Shown here: in pieces, positions 11,401 through 25,276 of the stretch
How the letters are laid out: the number at the start of each line of letters is the position of its first letter
Numbering within the stretch: position 1 is the first letter of the stretch
NCBI GenBank assembly: GCA_964057225.1
Contig: OZ059895.1
Span: 682,001 to 746,000, forward strand
Length of the DNA: 64,000 bases
Origin: Auanema rhodensis
Lineage: Eukaryota > Nematoda > Chromadorea > Rhabditida > Rhabditidae
Reading direction: 5' to 3'
Program-made: the position numbers and the translations under genes
Notes under the pieces: model-generated
The model's input: only the letters and a program-made list of their open reading frames with translations
Told to the model about the DNA's origin: nothing
Database searches by the model: none

Positions 11401-11934
11401 TAATTCTTCAGTGTGAAAATCGAGGATATAAGTGTGAACTTATATCAGTTGATATCTCGGTGCATTTTTAAGCTAGCGCAAATCTGATAACACAGATCGA
11501 CGCAGCTTAAAAATCCGCATCGAATGCACTATACTACATTGAGAAACGCTTGATACAAAAATTAGTTATGATCGTTTGAAAAATGATGCATTAGTGTATG
11601 TTGAGTTTCCATGTACACTCAACATTGCTTCCAAAAACATTTTGACAAAAATTTTTTCGAAAAATTTCAAAATAATGTAGCAAAAAGTAGATGTTTTTAG
11701 ATTCCTTTTTTCAAGGCGAAGACGATGGACAAAGTTATTCAACGAAAAAATTGATTCTTCAGGGTGAAAATCGAGGATATAAGTGTGAACTTATATCAGT
11801 TGATATCTCGGTGCATTTTTAAGCTAGCGCAAATCTGATAACACAGATCGACGCAGCTTAAAAATCCGCATCGAATGCACTATACTACATTGAGAAACGC
11901 TAAATACAAAAATTAGTTATGATCGTTTGAAAAA
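8425..11934 (+). repeat. Ten-monomer block, copy 1 (M25-M34)
   Basis: All diagnostic variants, in order, recur at 14392-17901 at an offset of 5967 bp, exactly 17 monomers. Private markers shared by the two copies are GTGCAC in the first unit, two consecutive CAGATTG monomers, CGAAAGCAC in the seventh and GCATATTTA in the eighth. The match stops at M35, where M52 has a different subtype. Confidence 0.9.
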
Positions 11935-13689
11935 TGATGCATTAGTGTATGTTGAGTTTCCATGTACACTCAACATTGCTTCCAAAAACATTTTGACAAA
12001 AATTTTTTCGAAAAATTTCAAAATAATGTAGCAAAAAGTAGATGTTTTTAGATTCCTTATTTCAAGGCAAAAACGATAGACAATGTTATTCAACGAAAAA
12101 ATTAATTCTTCAGTGTGAAAGTCGAGGATATAAGTGTGAACTTATATCAGTTGATATATCGGTGCATTTTTAAGTTAGCGCAAATCTGATAACACAGATC
12201 GACGCAGCTCACAAATCCGCATCGAATGCACTATACTACATTGAGAAACGCTTGATACAAAAATTAGTTATGATCGTTTGAAAAATGATGCATTAGTGTA
12301 TGTTGAGTTTCCATGTACACTCAACATTGCTTCCAAAAACATTTTGACAAAAATTTTTTCGAAAAATTTCAAAATAATGTAGCAAAAAGTAGATGTTTTT
12401 AGATTCCTTATTTCAAGGCAGAAACGATAGACAATGTTATTCAACGAAAAAATTAATTCTTCAGTGTGAAAGTCGAGGATATAAGTGTGAACTTATATCA
12501 GTTGATATCTCGGTGCATTTTTAAGTTAGCGCAAATCTGATAACACAGATCGACGCAGCTCACAAATCCGCATCGAATGCACTATACTACATTGAAAAAC
12601 GCTTGATACAAAAATTAGTTATGATCGTTTGAAAAATGATGCATTAGTGTATGTTGAGTTTCCATGTGCACTCAACATTGCTTCCAAAAACATTTTGACA
12701 AAAATTTTTTCGAAAAATTTCAAAATAATTTAGCAAAAAGTAGATGTTTTTAGATTCCATTTTTCAAGGCAAAGACGATGGACAATGTTATTTAACGAAA
12801 AAATTAATTCTTCAGTGTGAAAATCGAGGATATAAGTGTGAACTTATATCAGTTGATATCTCGGTGCATTTTTAAGCTAGCGCAAATCTGATAACACAGA
12901 TCGACGCAGCTTAAAAATCCGCATCGAATGCACTATACTACATTGAGAAACGCTTGATACAAAAATTAGTTATGATCGTTTGAAAAATGATGCATTAGTG
13001 TATGTTGAGTTTCCATGTACACTCAACATTGCTTCCAAAAACATTTTGACAAAAATTTTTTCGAAAAATTTCAAAATAATGTAGCAAAAAGTAGATGTTT
13101 TTAGATTCCTTTTTTCAAGGCGAAGACGATGGACAAAGTTATTCAACGAAAAAATTGATTCTTCAGGGTGAAAATCGAGGATATAAGTGTGAACTTATAT
13201 CAGTTGATATCTCGGTGCATTTTTAAGCTAGCGCAAATCTGATAACACAGATCGACGCAGCTTAAAAATCCGCATCGAATGCACTATACTACATTGAGAA
13301 ACGCTTGATACAAAAATTAGTTATGATCGTTTGAAAAATGATGCATTAGTGTATGTTGAGTTTCCATGTACACTCAACATTGCTTCCAAAAACATTTTGA
13401 CAAAAATTTTTTCGAAAAATTTCAAAATAATGTAGCAAAAAGTAGATGTTTTTAGATTCCTTTTTTCAAGGCGAAGACGATGGACAAAGTTATTCAACGA
13501 AAAAATTGATTCTTCAGGGTGAAAATCGAGGATATAAGTGTGAACTTATATCAGTTGATATCTCGGTGCATTTTTAAGCTAGCGCAAATCTGATAACACA
13601 GATCGACGCAGCTTAAAAATCCGCATCGAATGCACTATACTACATTGAGAAACGCTAAATACAAAAATTAGTTATGATCGTTTGAAAAA
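11935..13689 (+). repeat. Five-monomer tandem duplication, copy 1 (M35-M39)
   Basis: M35-M39 and M40-M44 are adjacent and match at all diagnostic sites at an offset of 1755 bp. The order is TATATCGG, GCAGAAAC with ATTGAAAAAC, GTGCAC, then two GCGAAG monomers ending CTTGATAC and CTAAATAC. Confidence 0.9.
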
Positions 13690-15444
13690 TGATGCATTAG
13701 TGTATGTTGAGTTTCCATGTACACTCAACATTGCTTCCAAAAACATTTTGACAAAAATTTTTTCGAAAAATTTCAAAATAATGTAGCAAAAAGTAGATGT
13801 TTTTAGATTCCTTATTTCAAGGCAAAAACGATAGACAATGTTATTCAACGAAAAAATTAATTCTTCAGTGTGAAAGTCGAGGATATAAGTGTGAACTTAT
13901 ATCAGTTGATATATCGGTGCATTTTTAAGTTAGCGCAAATCTGATAACACAGATCGACGCAGCTCACAAATCCGCATCGAATGCACTATACTACATTGAG
14001 AAACGCTTGATACAAAAATTAGTTATGATCGTTTGAAAAATGATGCATTAGTGTATGTTGAGTTTCCATGTACACTCAACATTGCTTCCAAAAACATTTT
14101 GACAAAAATTTTTTCGAAAAATTTCAAAATAATGTAGCAAAAAGTAGATGTTTTTAGATTCCTTATTTCAAGGCAGAAACGATAGACAATGTTATTCAAC
14201 GAAAAAATTAATTCTTCAGTGTGAAAGTCGAGGATATAAGTGTGAACTTATATCAGTTGATATCTCGGTGCATTTTTAAGTTAGCGCAAATCTGATAACA
14301 CAGATCGACGCAGCTCACAAATCCGCATCGAATGCACTATACTACATTGAAAAACGCTTGATACAAAAATTAGTTATGATCGTTTGAAAAATGATGCATT
14401 AGTGTATGTTGAGTTTCCATGTGCACTCAACATTGCTTCCAAAAACATTTTGACAAAAATTTTTTCGAAAAATTTCAAAATAATTTAGCAAAAAGTAGAT
14501 GTTTTTAGATTCCATTTTTCAAGGCAAAGACGATGGACAATGTTATTTAACGAAAAAATTAATTCTTCAGTGTGAAAATCGAGGATATAAGTGTGAACTT
14601 ATATCAGTTGATATCTCGGTGCATTTTTAAGCTAGCGCAAATCTGATAACACAGATCGACGCAGCTTAAAAATCCGCATCGAATGCACTATACTACATTG
14701 AGAAACGCTTGATACAAAAATTAGTTATGATCGTTTGAAAAATGATGCATTAGTGTATGTTGAGTTTCCATGTACACTCAACATTGCTTCCAAAAACATT
14801 TTGACAAAAATTTTTTCGAAAAATTTCAAAATAATGTAGCAAAAAGTAGATGTTTTTAGATTCCTTTTTTCAAGGCGAAGACGATGGACAAAGTTATTCA
14901 ACGAAAAAATTGATTCTTCAGGGTGAAAATCGAGGATATAAGTGTGAACTTATATCAGTTGATATCTCGGTGCATTTTTAAGCTAGCGCAAATCTGATAA
15001 CACAGATCGACGCAGCTTAAAAATCCGCATCGAATGCACTATACTACATTGAGAAACGCTTGATACAAAAATTAGTTATGATCGTTTGAAAAATGATGCA
15101 TTAGTGTATGTTGAGTTTCCATGTACACTCAACATTGCTTCCAAAAACATTTTGACAAAAATTTTTTCGAAAAATTTCAAAATAATGTAGCAAAAAGTAG
15201 ATGTTTTTAGATTCCTTTTTTCAAGGCGAAGACGATGGACAAAGTTATTCAACGAAAAAATTGATTCTTCAGGGTGAAAATCGAGGATATAAGTGTGAAC
15301 TTATATCAGTTGATATCTCGGTGCATTTTTAAGCTAGCGCAAATCTGATAACACAGATCGACGCAGCTTAAAAATCCGCATCGAATGCACTATACTACAT
15401 TGAGAAACGCTAAATACAAAAATTAGTTATGATCGTTTGAAAAA
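13690..15444 (+). repeat. Five-monomer tandem duplication, copy 2 (M40-M44)
   Basis: Direct neighbour of copy 1 with the same subtype order. The simplest origin is one unequal exchange five units out of register. Confidence 0.9.
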
Positions 15445-17901
15445 TGATGCATTAGTGTATGTTGAGTTTCCATGTACACTCAACATTGCTTCCAAAAACA
15501 TTTTGACAAAAATTTTTTCGAAAAATTTCAAAATAATGTAGCAAAAAGTAGATGTTTTTAGATTCCTTATTTCAAGGCAAAAACGATAGACAATGTTATT
15601 CAACGAAAAAATTAATTCTTCAGTGTGAAAATCGAGGATATAAGTGTGAACTTATATCAGTTGATATCTCGGTGCATTTTTAAGCTAGCGCAAATCTGAT
15701 AACACAGATCGACGCAGCTTAAAAATCCGCATCGAATGCACTATACTACATTGAGAAACGCTTGATACAAAAATTAGTTATGATCGTTTGAAAAATGATG
15801 CATTAGTGTATGTTGAGTTTCCATGTACACTCAACATTGCTTCCAAAAACATTTTGACAAAAATTTTTTCGAAAAATTTCAAAATAATGTAGCAAAAAGT
15901 AGATGTTTTTAGATTCCTTTTTTCAAGGCGAAGACGATGGACAAAGTTATTCAACGAAAAAATTGATTCTTCAGATTGAAAATCGAGGATATAAGTGTGA
16001 ACTTATATCAGTTGATATCTCGGTGCATTTTTAAGTTAGCGCAAATCTGATAACAGAGATCGACGCAGCTTACAAATCCGCATCGAATGCACTACACTAC
16101 ATTGAGAAACGCTTAATATAAAAATTAGTTATGATCGTTTGAAAAATGATGCATTAGTGTATGTTGAGTTTCCATGTACACTCAACATTGCTTCCAAAAA
16201 CATTTTGACAAAAATTTTTTCGAAAAATTTCAAAATAATGTAGCAAAAAGTAGATGTTTTTAGATTCCTTTTTTCAAGGCGAAGACGATGGACAAAGTTA
16301 TTCAACGAAAAAATTGATTCTTCAGATTGAAAATCGAGGATATAAGTGTGAACTTATATCAGTTGATATCTCGGTGCATTTTTAAGTTAGCGCAAATCTG
16401 ATAACAGAGATCGACGCAGCTTACAAATCCGCATCGAATGCACTACACTACATTGAGAAACGCTTAATATAAAAATTAGTTATGATCGTTTGAAAAATGA
16501 TGCATTAGTGTATGTTGAGTTTCCATGTACACTCAACATTGCTTCCAAAAACATTTTGACAAAAATTTTTTCGAAAAATTTCAAAACAATTTAGCAAAAA
16601 GTAGATGTTTTTAGATTCCATTTTTCAAGGCAAAGACGATGGACAATGTTATTCAACGAAAAAAATAATTCTTCAGGGTGAAAATCGAGGATATAAGTGT
16701 GAACTTATATCAGTTGATATCTTGGTGCATTTTTAAGCTAGCGCAAATCTGATAACACAGATCGACGCAGCTTAAAAATCCGCATCGAAAGCACTATACT
16801 ACATTGAAAAACGCTTGATACAAAAATTAGTTATGATCGTTTGAAAAATGATGCATTAGTGTATGTTGAGTTTCCATGTACACTCAACATTGCTTCCAAA
16901 AACATTTTGACAAAAATTTTTTCGAAAAATTTCAAAATAATGTAGCAAAAAGTAGATGTTTTTAGATTCCTTTTTTCAAGGCGAAGACGATGGACAAAGT
17001 TATTCAACGAAAAAATTGATTCTTCAGGGTGAAAATCGAGGATATAAGTGTGAACTTATATCAGTTGATATCTCGGTGCATATTTAAGTTAGCGCAAATC
17101 TGATAACACAGATCGACGCAGCTTACAAATCCGCATCGAATGCACTATACTACATTGAGAAACGCTTGATACAAAAATTAGTTATGATCGTTTGAAAAAT
17201 GATGCATTAGTGTATGTTGAGTTTCCATGTACACTCAACATTGCTTCCAAAAACATTTTGACAAAAATTTTTTCGAAAAATTTCAAAATAATTTAGCAAA
17301 AAGTAGATGTTTTTAGATTCCATTTTTCAAGGCAAAGACGATGGACAATGTTATTCAACGAAAAAATTAATTCTTCAGTGTGAAAATCGAGGATATAAGT
17401 GTGAACTTATATCAGTTGATATCTCGGTGCATTTTTAAGCTAGCGCAAATCTGATAACACAGATCGACGCAGCTTAAAAATCCGCATCGAATGCACTATA
17501 CTACATTGAGAAACGCTTGATACAAAAATTAGTTATGATCGTTTGAAAAATGATGCATTAGTGTATGTTGAGTTTCCATGTACACTCAACATTGCTTCCA
17601 AAAACATTTTGACAAAAATTTTTTCGAAAAATTTCAAAATAATGTAGCAAAAAGTAGATGTTTTTAGATTCCTTTTTTCAAGGCGAAGACGATGGACAAA
17701 GTTATTCAACGAAAAAATTGATTCTTCAGGGTGAAAATCGAGGATATAAGTGTGAACTTATATCAGTTGATATCTCGGTGCATTTTTAAGCTAGCGCAAA
17801 TCTGATAACACAGATCGACGCAGCTTAAAAATCCGCATCGAATGCACTATACTACATTGAGAAACGCTAAATACAAAAATTAGTTATGATCGTTTGAAAA
17901 A
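14392..17901 (+). repeat. Ten-monomer block, copy 2 (M42-M51)
   Basis: Second copy of M25-M34. Its presence together with the inner five-monomer duplication explains the 17-monomer spacing: twelve original units plus five added. Confidence 0.9.
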
Positions 17902-18603
17902 TGATGCATTAGTGTATGTTGAGTTTCCATGTACACTCAACATTGCTTCCAAAAACATTTTGACAAAAATTTTTTCGAAAAATTTCAAAATAATGTAGCA
18001 AAAAGTAGATGTTTTTAGATTCCTTTTTTCAAGGCGAAGACGATGGACAAAGTTATTCAACGAAAAAATTGATTCTTCAGGGTGAAAATCGAGGATATAA
18101 GTGTGAACTTATATCAGTTGATATCTCGGTGCATTTTTAAGTTAGCGCAAATCTGATAACACAGATCGACGCAGCTTACAAATCCGCATCGAATGCACTA
18201 TACTACATTGAGAAACGCTAAATACAAAAATTAGTTATGATCGTTTGAAAAATGATGCATTAGTGTATGTTGAGTTTCCATGTACACTCAACATTGCTTC
18301 CAAAAACATTTTGACAAAACTTTTTTCGAAAAATTTCAAAATAATGTAGCAAAAAGTAGATGTTTTTAGATTCCTTATTTCAAGGCAAAAACGATAGACA
18401 ATGTTATTCAACGAAAAAATTAATTCTTCAGTGTGAAAATCGAGGATATAAGTGTGAACTTATATCAGTTGATATCTCGGTGCATTTTTAAGCTAGCGCA
18501 AATCTGATAACACAGATCGACGCAGCTTAAAAATCCGCATCGAATGCACTATACTACATTGAGAAACGCTTGATACAAAAATTAGTTATGATCGTTTGAA
18601 AAA

Positions 18604-18956
18604 TGATGCATTAGTGTATGTTGAGTTTCCATGTACACTCAACATTGCTTCCAAAAACATTTTGACAAAAATTTTTTCGAAAAATTTCAAATCAATGTAG
18701 CAAAAAGTAGATGTTTTTGGATTCCTTTTTTCAAGGCGAAGACGATGGACAAAGTTATTCAACGAAAAAATTGATTCTTCAGGGTGAAAATCGAGGATAT
18801 AAGTGTGAACTTATATCAGTTGATATCTCGGTGCATTTTTAAGTTAGCGCAAATCTGATAACAGAGATCGACGCAGCTTACAAATCCGCATCGAATGCAC
18901 TACACTACATTGAGAAACGCTTAATATAAAAAAATTAGTTATGATCGTTTGAAAAA
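18604..18956 (+). repeat. 353-bp monomer M54
   Basis: Two extra A in AATATAAAAAAATT near the 3' end. Also carries ATCAATGT and TTTTTGGATT, both shared only with M58. Confidence 0.9.
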
Positions 18957-20009
18957 TGATGCATTAGTGTATGTTGAGTTTCCATGTACACTCAACATTG
19001 CTTCCAAAAACATTTTGACAAAAATTTTTTCGAAAAATTTCAAAATAATGTAGCAAAAAGTAGATGTTTTTAGATTCCTTATTTCAAGGCGAAGACGATG
19101 GACAAAGTTATTCAACGAAAAAATTGATTCTTCAGGGTGAAAATCGAGGATATAAGTGTGAACTTATATCAGTTGATATCTCGGTGCATTTTTAAGTTAG
19201 CGCAAATCTGATAACACAGATCGACGCAGCTCACAAATCCGCATCGAATGCACTATACTACATTGAGAAACGCTTGATACAAAAATTAGTTATGATCGTT
19301 TGAAAAATGATGCATTAGTGTATGTTGAGTTTCCATGTACACTCAACATTGCTTCCAAAAACATTTTGACAAAAATTTTTTCGAAAAATTTCAAAATAAT
19401 TTAGCAAAAAGTAGATGTTTTTAGATTCCTTTTTTCAAGGCGAAGACGATGGACAAAGTTATTCAACGAAAAAATTAATTCTTCAGGGTGAAAATCGAGG
19501 ATATAAGTGTGAACTTATATCAGTTGATATCTCGGTGCATTTTTAAGCTAGCGCAAATCTGATAACACAGATCGACGCAGCTTAAAAATCCGCATCGAAT
19601 GCACTATACTACATTGAGAAACGCTTAATATAAAAATTAGTTATGATCGTTTGAAAAATGATGCATTAGTGTATGTTGAGTTTCCATGTACACTCAACAT
19701 TGCTTCCAAAAACATTTTGACAAAAATTTTTTCGAAAAATTTCAAAATAATTTAGCAAAAAGTAGATGTTTTTAGATTCCATTTTCCAAGGCAAAGACGA
19801 TAGACAATGTTATTCAACGAAAAAATTAATTCTTCAGGGTGAAAATCGAGGATATAAGTGTGAACTTATATCAGTTGATATCTCGGTGCATTTTTAAGCT
19901 AGCGCAAATCTGATAACACAGATCGACGCAGCTTAAAAATCCGCATCGAATGCACTATACTACATTGAGAAACGCTTGATACAAAAATTAGTTATGATCG
20001 TTTGAAAAA
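18604..20009 (+). repeat. 1406-bp tandem duplication, copy 1 (M54-M57)
   Basis: Four monomers, the first 353 bp long. The next 1406 bp repeat them. I saw only two differences: TTGATTC against TCGATTC in the second unit, and CAAATCTGAT against CAACTCTGAT in the same unit. This is among the youngest events in the window. Confidence 0.92.
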
Positions 20010-20362
20010 TGATGCATTAGTGTATGTTGAGTTTCCATGTACACTCAACATTGCTTCCAAAAACATTTTGACAAAAATTTTTTCGAAAAATTTCAAATCA
20101 ATGTAGCAAAAAGTAGATGTTTTTGGATTCCTTTTTTCAAGGCGAAGACGATGGACAAAGTTATTCAACGAAAAAATTGATTCTTCAGGGTGAAAATCGA
20201 GGATATAAGTGTGAACTTATATCAGTTGATATCTCGGTGCATTTTTAAGTTAGCGCAAATCTGATAACAGAGATCGACGCAGCTTACAAATCCGCATCGA
20301 ATGCACTACACTACATTGAGAAACGCTTAATATAAAAAAATTAGTTATGATCGTTTGAAAAA
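20010..20362 (+). repeat. 353-bp monomer M58
   Basis: Duplicate of M54 with the same two-base insertion. Confidence 0.9.
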
Positions 20363-21415
20363 TGATGCATTAGTGTATGTTGAGTTTCCATGTACACTCA
20401 ACATTGCTTCCAAAAACATTTTGACAAAAATTTTTTCGAAAAATTTCAAAATAATGTAGCAAAAAGTAGATGTTTTTAGATTCCTTATTTCAAGGCGAAG
20501 ACGATGGACAAAGTTATTCAACGAAAAAATCGATTCTTCAGGGTGAAAATCGAGGATATAAGTGTGAACTTATATCAGTTGATATCTCGGTGCATTTTTA
20601 AGTTAGCGCAACTCTGATAACACAGATCGACGCAGCTCACAAATCCGCATCGAATGCACTATACTACATTGAGAAACGCTTGATACAAAAATTAGTTATG
20701 ATCGTTTGAAAAATGATGCATTAGTGTATGTTGAGTTTCCATGTACACTCAACATTGCTTCCAAAAACATTTTGACAAAAATTTTTTCGAAAAATTTCAA
20801 AATAATTTAGCAAAAAGTAGATGTTTTTAGATTCCTTTTTTCAAGGCGAAGACGATGGACAAAGTTATTCAACGAAAAAATTAATTCTTCAGGGTGAAAA
20901 TCGAGGATATAAGTGTGAACTTATATCAGTTGATATCTCGGTGCATTTTTAAGCTAGCGCAAATCTGATAACACAGATCGACGCAGCTTAAAAATCCGCA
21001 TCGAATGCACTATACTACATTGAGAAACGCTTAATATAAAAATTAGTTATGATCGTTTGAAAAATGATGCATTAGTGTATGTTGAGTTTCCATGTACACT
21101 CAACATTGCTTCCAAAAACATTTTGACAAAAATTTTTTCGAAAAATTTCAAAATAATTTAGCAAAAAGTAGATGTTTTTAGATTCCATTTTCCAAGGCAA
21201 AGACGATAGACAATGTTATTCAACGAAAAAATTAATTCTTCAGGGTGAAAATCGAGGATATAAGTGTGAACTTATATCAGTTGATATCTCGGTGCATTTT
21301 TAAGCTAGCGCAAATCTGATAACACAGATCGACGCAGCTTAAAAATCCGCATCGAATGCACTATACTACATTGAGAAACGCTTGATACAAAAATTAGTTA
21401 TGATCGTTTGAAAAA
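20010..21415 (+). repeat. 1406-bp tandem duplication, copy 2 (M58-M61)
   Basis: Immediate second copy. It shares the AATATAAAAAAATT insertion, the TTTTTGGATT substitution and the CCATTTTCC unit with copy 1. Confidence 0.92.
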
Positions 21416-22117
21416 TGATGCATTAGTGTATGTTGAGTTTCCATGTACACTCAACATTGCTTCCAAAAACATTTTGACAAAAATTTTTTCGAAAAATTTC
21501 AAAATAATGTAGCAAAAAGTAGATGTTTTTAGATTCCTTATTTCAAGGCAAAGACGATGGACAATGTTATTCAACGAAAAAATTATTTCTTCAGGGTGAA
21601 AATCGAGGATATAAGTGTGAACTTGTATCAGTTGATATCTCGGTGCATTTTTAAGCTAGCGTAAATCTGATAACACAGATCGACGCAGCTCACAAATCCG
21701 CATCGAATGCACTATACTACATTGAGAAACGCTTGATACAAAAATTAGTTATGATCGTTTGAAAAATGATGCATTAGTGTATGTTGAGTTTCCATGTACA
21801 CTCAACATTGCTTCCAAAAACATTTTGACAAAAATTTTTTCGAAAAATTTCAAAATAATTTAGCAAAAAGTAGATGTTTTTAGATTCCTTTTTTCAAGGC
21901 GAAGACGATGGACAAAGTTATTCAACGAAAAAATTAATTCTTCAGGGTGAAAATCGAGGATATAAGTGTGAACTTATATCAGTTGATATCTCGGTGCATT
22001 TTTAAGCTAGCGCAAATCTGATAACACAGATCGACGCAGCTTAAAAATCCGCATCGAATGCACTATACTACATTGAGAAACGCTTAATATAAAAATTAGT
22101 TATGATCGTTTGAAAAA
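21416..22117 (+). repeat. Two-monomer block, copy 1 (M62-M63)
   Basis: Matches 24575-25276 (M71-M72) at an offset of nine monomers (3159 bp). Shared private markers are TTATTTCTTC, ACTTGTATC, GCGTAAATC and CTCACAAAT in one unit. M72 has AAAGTAATTC where M63 has AAATTAATTC. Confidence 0.8.
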
Positions 22118-24574
22118 TGATGCATTAGTGTATGTTGAGTTTCCATGTACACTCAACATTGCTTCCAAAAACATTTTGACAAAAATTTTTTCGAAAAATT
22201 TCAAAATAATTTAGCAAAAAGTAGATGTTTTTAGATTCCATTTTCCAAGGCAAAGACGATAGACAATGTTATTCAACGAAAAAATTAATTCTTCAGGGTG
22301 AAAATCGAGGATATAAGTGTGAACTTATATCAGTTGATATCTCGGTGCACTTTTAAGCTAGCGCAAATCTGATAACACAGATCGACGCAGCTTAAAAATC
22401 CGCATCGAATGCACTATACTACATTGAGAGAAGCTTAATACAAAAATTAGTTATGATCGTTTGAAAAATGATGCATTAGTGTATGTTGAGTTTCCATGTA
22501 CACTCAACATTGCTTCCAAAAACATTTTGACAAAAATTTTTTCGAAAAATTTCAAAATAATGTAGCAAAAAGTAGATGTTTTTAGATTTCTTTTTTTAAG
22601 GCAAAGACGATGGACAATGTTATTCAACGAAAAAATTAATTCTTCAGGGTGAAAATCGAGGATATAAGTGTGAACTTATATCAGTTGATATCTCGGTGCA
22701 TTTTTAAGTTAGCGCAAATCTGATAACAGAGATCGACGCAGCTTACAAATCCGCATCGAATGCACTATACTACATTGAGAAACGCTTAATATAAAAATTA
22801 GTTATGATCGTTTGAAAAATGCTGCATTAGTGTATGTTGAGTTTCCATGTACACTCAACATTGCTTCCAAAAACATTTTGACAAAAATTTTTTCGAAAAA
22901 TTTCAAAATAATGTAGCAAAAAGTAGATGTTTTTAGATTCCTTATTTCAAGGCGAAGACGATGGACAAAGTTATTCAACGAAAAAATTGATTCTTCAGGG
23001 TGAAAATCGAGGATATAAGTGTGAACTTATATCAGTTGATATCTCGGTGCATTTTTAAGTTAGCGCAAATCTGATAACACAGATCGACGCAGCTCACAAA
23101 TCCGCATCGAATGCACTATACTACATTGAGAAACGCTTGATACAAAAATTAGTTATGATCGTTTGAAAAATGATGCATTAGTGTATGTTGAGTTTCCATG
23201 TACACTCAACATTGCTTCCAAAAACATTTTGACAAAAATTTTTTCGAAAAATTTCAAAATAATTTAGCAAAAAGTAGATGTTTTTAGATTCCTTTTTTCA
23301 AGGCGAAGACGATGGACAAAGTTATTCAACGAAAAAATTAATTCTTCAGGGTGAAAATCGAGGATATAAGTGTGAACTTATATCAGTTGATATCTCGGTG
23401 CATTTTTAAGCTAGCGCAAATCTGATAACACAGATCGACGCAGCTTACAAATCCGCATCGAATGCACTATACTACATTGAGAAACGCTTAATATAAAAAT
23501 TAGTTATGATCGTTTGAAAAATGATGCATTAGTGTATGTTGAGTTTCCATGTACACTCAACATTGCTTCCAAAAACATTTTGACAAAAATTTTTTCGAAA
23601 AATTTCAAAATAATTTAGCAAAAAGTAGATGTTTTTAGATTCCATTTTCCAAGGCAAAGACGATAGACAATGTTATTCAACGAAAAAATTAATTCTTCAG
23701 GGTGAAAATCGAGGATATAAGTGTGAACTTATATCAGTTGATATCTCGGTGCATTTTTAAGCTAGCGCAAATCTGATAACACAGATCGACGCAGCTTAAA
23801 AATCCGCATCGAATGCACTATACTACATTGAGAAACGCTTGATACAAAAATTAGTTATGATCGTTTGAAAAATGATGCATTAGTGTATGTTGAGTTTCCA
23901 TGTACACTCAACATTGCTTCCAAAAACATTTTGACAAAAATTTTTTCGAAAAATTTCAAAATAATGTAGCGAAAAGTAGATGTTTTTAGATTCCTTATTT
24001 CAAGGCAAAGACGATGGACAATGTTATTCAACGAAAAAATTAATTCTTCAGGGAGAAAATCGAGGATATAAGTGTGAACTTATATCAGTTGATATCTCGG
24101 TGCATTTTTAAGCTAGCGCAAATCTGATAACACAGATCGACGCAGCTTACAAATCCGCATCGAATGCACTATACTACATTGAGAAACGCTTAATATAAAA
24201 ATTAGTTATGATCGTTTGAAAAATGATGCATTAGTGTATGTTGAGTTTCCATGTACACTCAACATTGCTTCCAAAAACATTTTGACAAAAATTTTTTCGA
24301 AAAATTTCAAAATAATTTAGCAAAAAGTAGATGTTTTTAGATTCCATTTTCCAAGGCAAAGACGATAGACAATGTTATTCAACGAAAAAATTAATTCTTC
24401 AGGGTGAAAATCGAGGATATAAGTGTGAACTTATATCAGTTGATATCTCGGTGCATTTTTAAGCTAGCGCAAATCTGATAACACAGATCGACGCAGCTTA
24501 AAAATCCGCATCGAATGCACTATACTACATTGAGAAACGCTTGATACAAAAATTAGTTATGATCGTTTGAAAAA

Positions 24575-25276
24575 TGATGCATTAGTGTATGTTGAGTTTC
24601 CATGTACACTCAACATTGCTTCCAAAAACATTTTGACAAAAATTTTTTCGAAAAATTTCAAAATAATGTAGCAAAAAGTAGATGTTTTTAGATTCCTTAT
24701 TTCAAGGCAAAGACGATGGACAATGTTATTCAACGAAAAAATTATTTCTTCAGGGTGAAAATCGAGGATATAAGTGTGAACTTGTATCAGTTGATATCTC
24801 GGTGCATTTTTAAGCTAGCGTAAATCTGATAACACAGATCGACGCAGCTCACAAATCCGCATCGAATGCACTATACTACATTGAGAAACGCTTGATACAA
24901 AAATTAGTTATGATCGTTTGAAAAATGATGCATTAGTGTATGTTGAGTTTCCATGTACACTCAACATTGCTTCCAAAAACATTTTGACAAAAATTTTTTC
25001 GAAAAATTTCAAAATAATTTAGCAAAAAGTAGATGTTTTTAGATTCCTTTTTTCAAGGCGAAGACGATGGACAAAGTTATTCAACGAAAAAAGTAATTCT
25101 TCAGGGTGAAAATCGAGGATATAAGTGTGAACTTATATCAGTTGATATCTCGGTGCATTTTTAAGCTAGCGCAAATCTGATAACACAGATCGACGCAGCT
25201 TAAAAATCCGCATCGAATGCACTATACTACATTGAGAAACGCTTAATATAAAAATTAGTTATGATCGTTTGAAAAA
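24575..25276 (+). repeat. Two-monomer block, copy 2 (M71-M72)
   Basis: Partner of M62-M63. The following unit, M73, resembles M64 in its 5' part but lacks the HindIII end, so the duplication or a later conversion ends inside that monomer. Confidence 0.8.

Larger units (their letters stand above)
1..18603 (+). repeat. Array domain 1 (M1-M53): mixed subtypes
   Basis: Fifty-three monomers, all 351 bp. Recurring subtypes are: GCGAAGACGATGG with ACAGAG and CTTAATAT (M1, M7, M9, and M29, M30, M46, M47 with CAGATTG); AAATAATTC with TCTTGG (M2, M4, M10, M12, M24, M31, M48); GCAAAAACGATAG with CCTTATTT (M6, M19, M20, M22, M28, M35, M40, M45, M53, with GCAGAAAC in M23, M36 and M41); and GTGCAC (M14, M25, M37, M42). 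The order is irregular except where blocks are duplicated. No gene is present. Confidence 0.9.
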
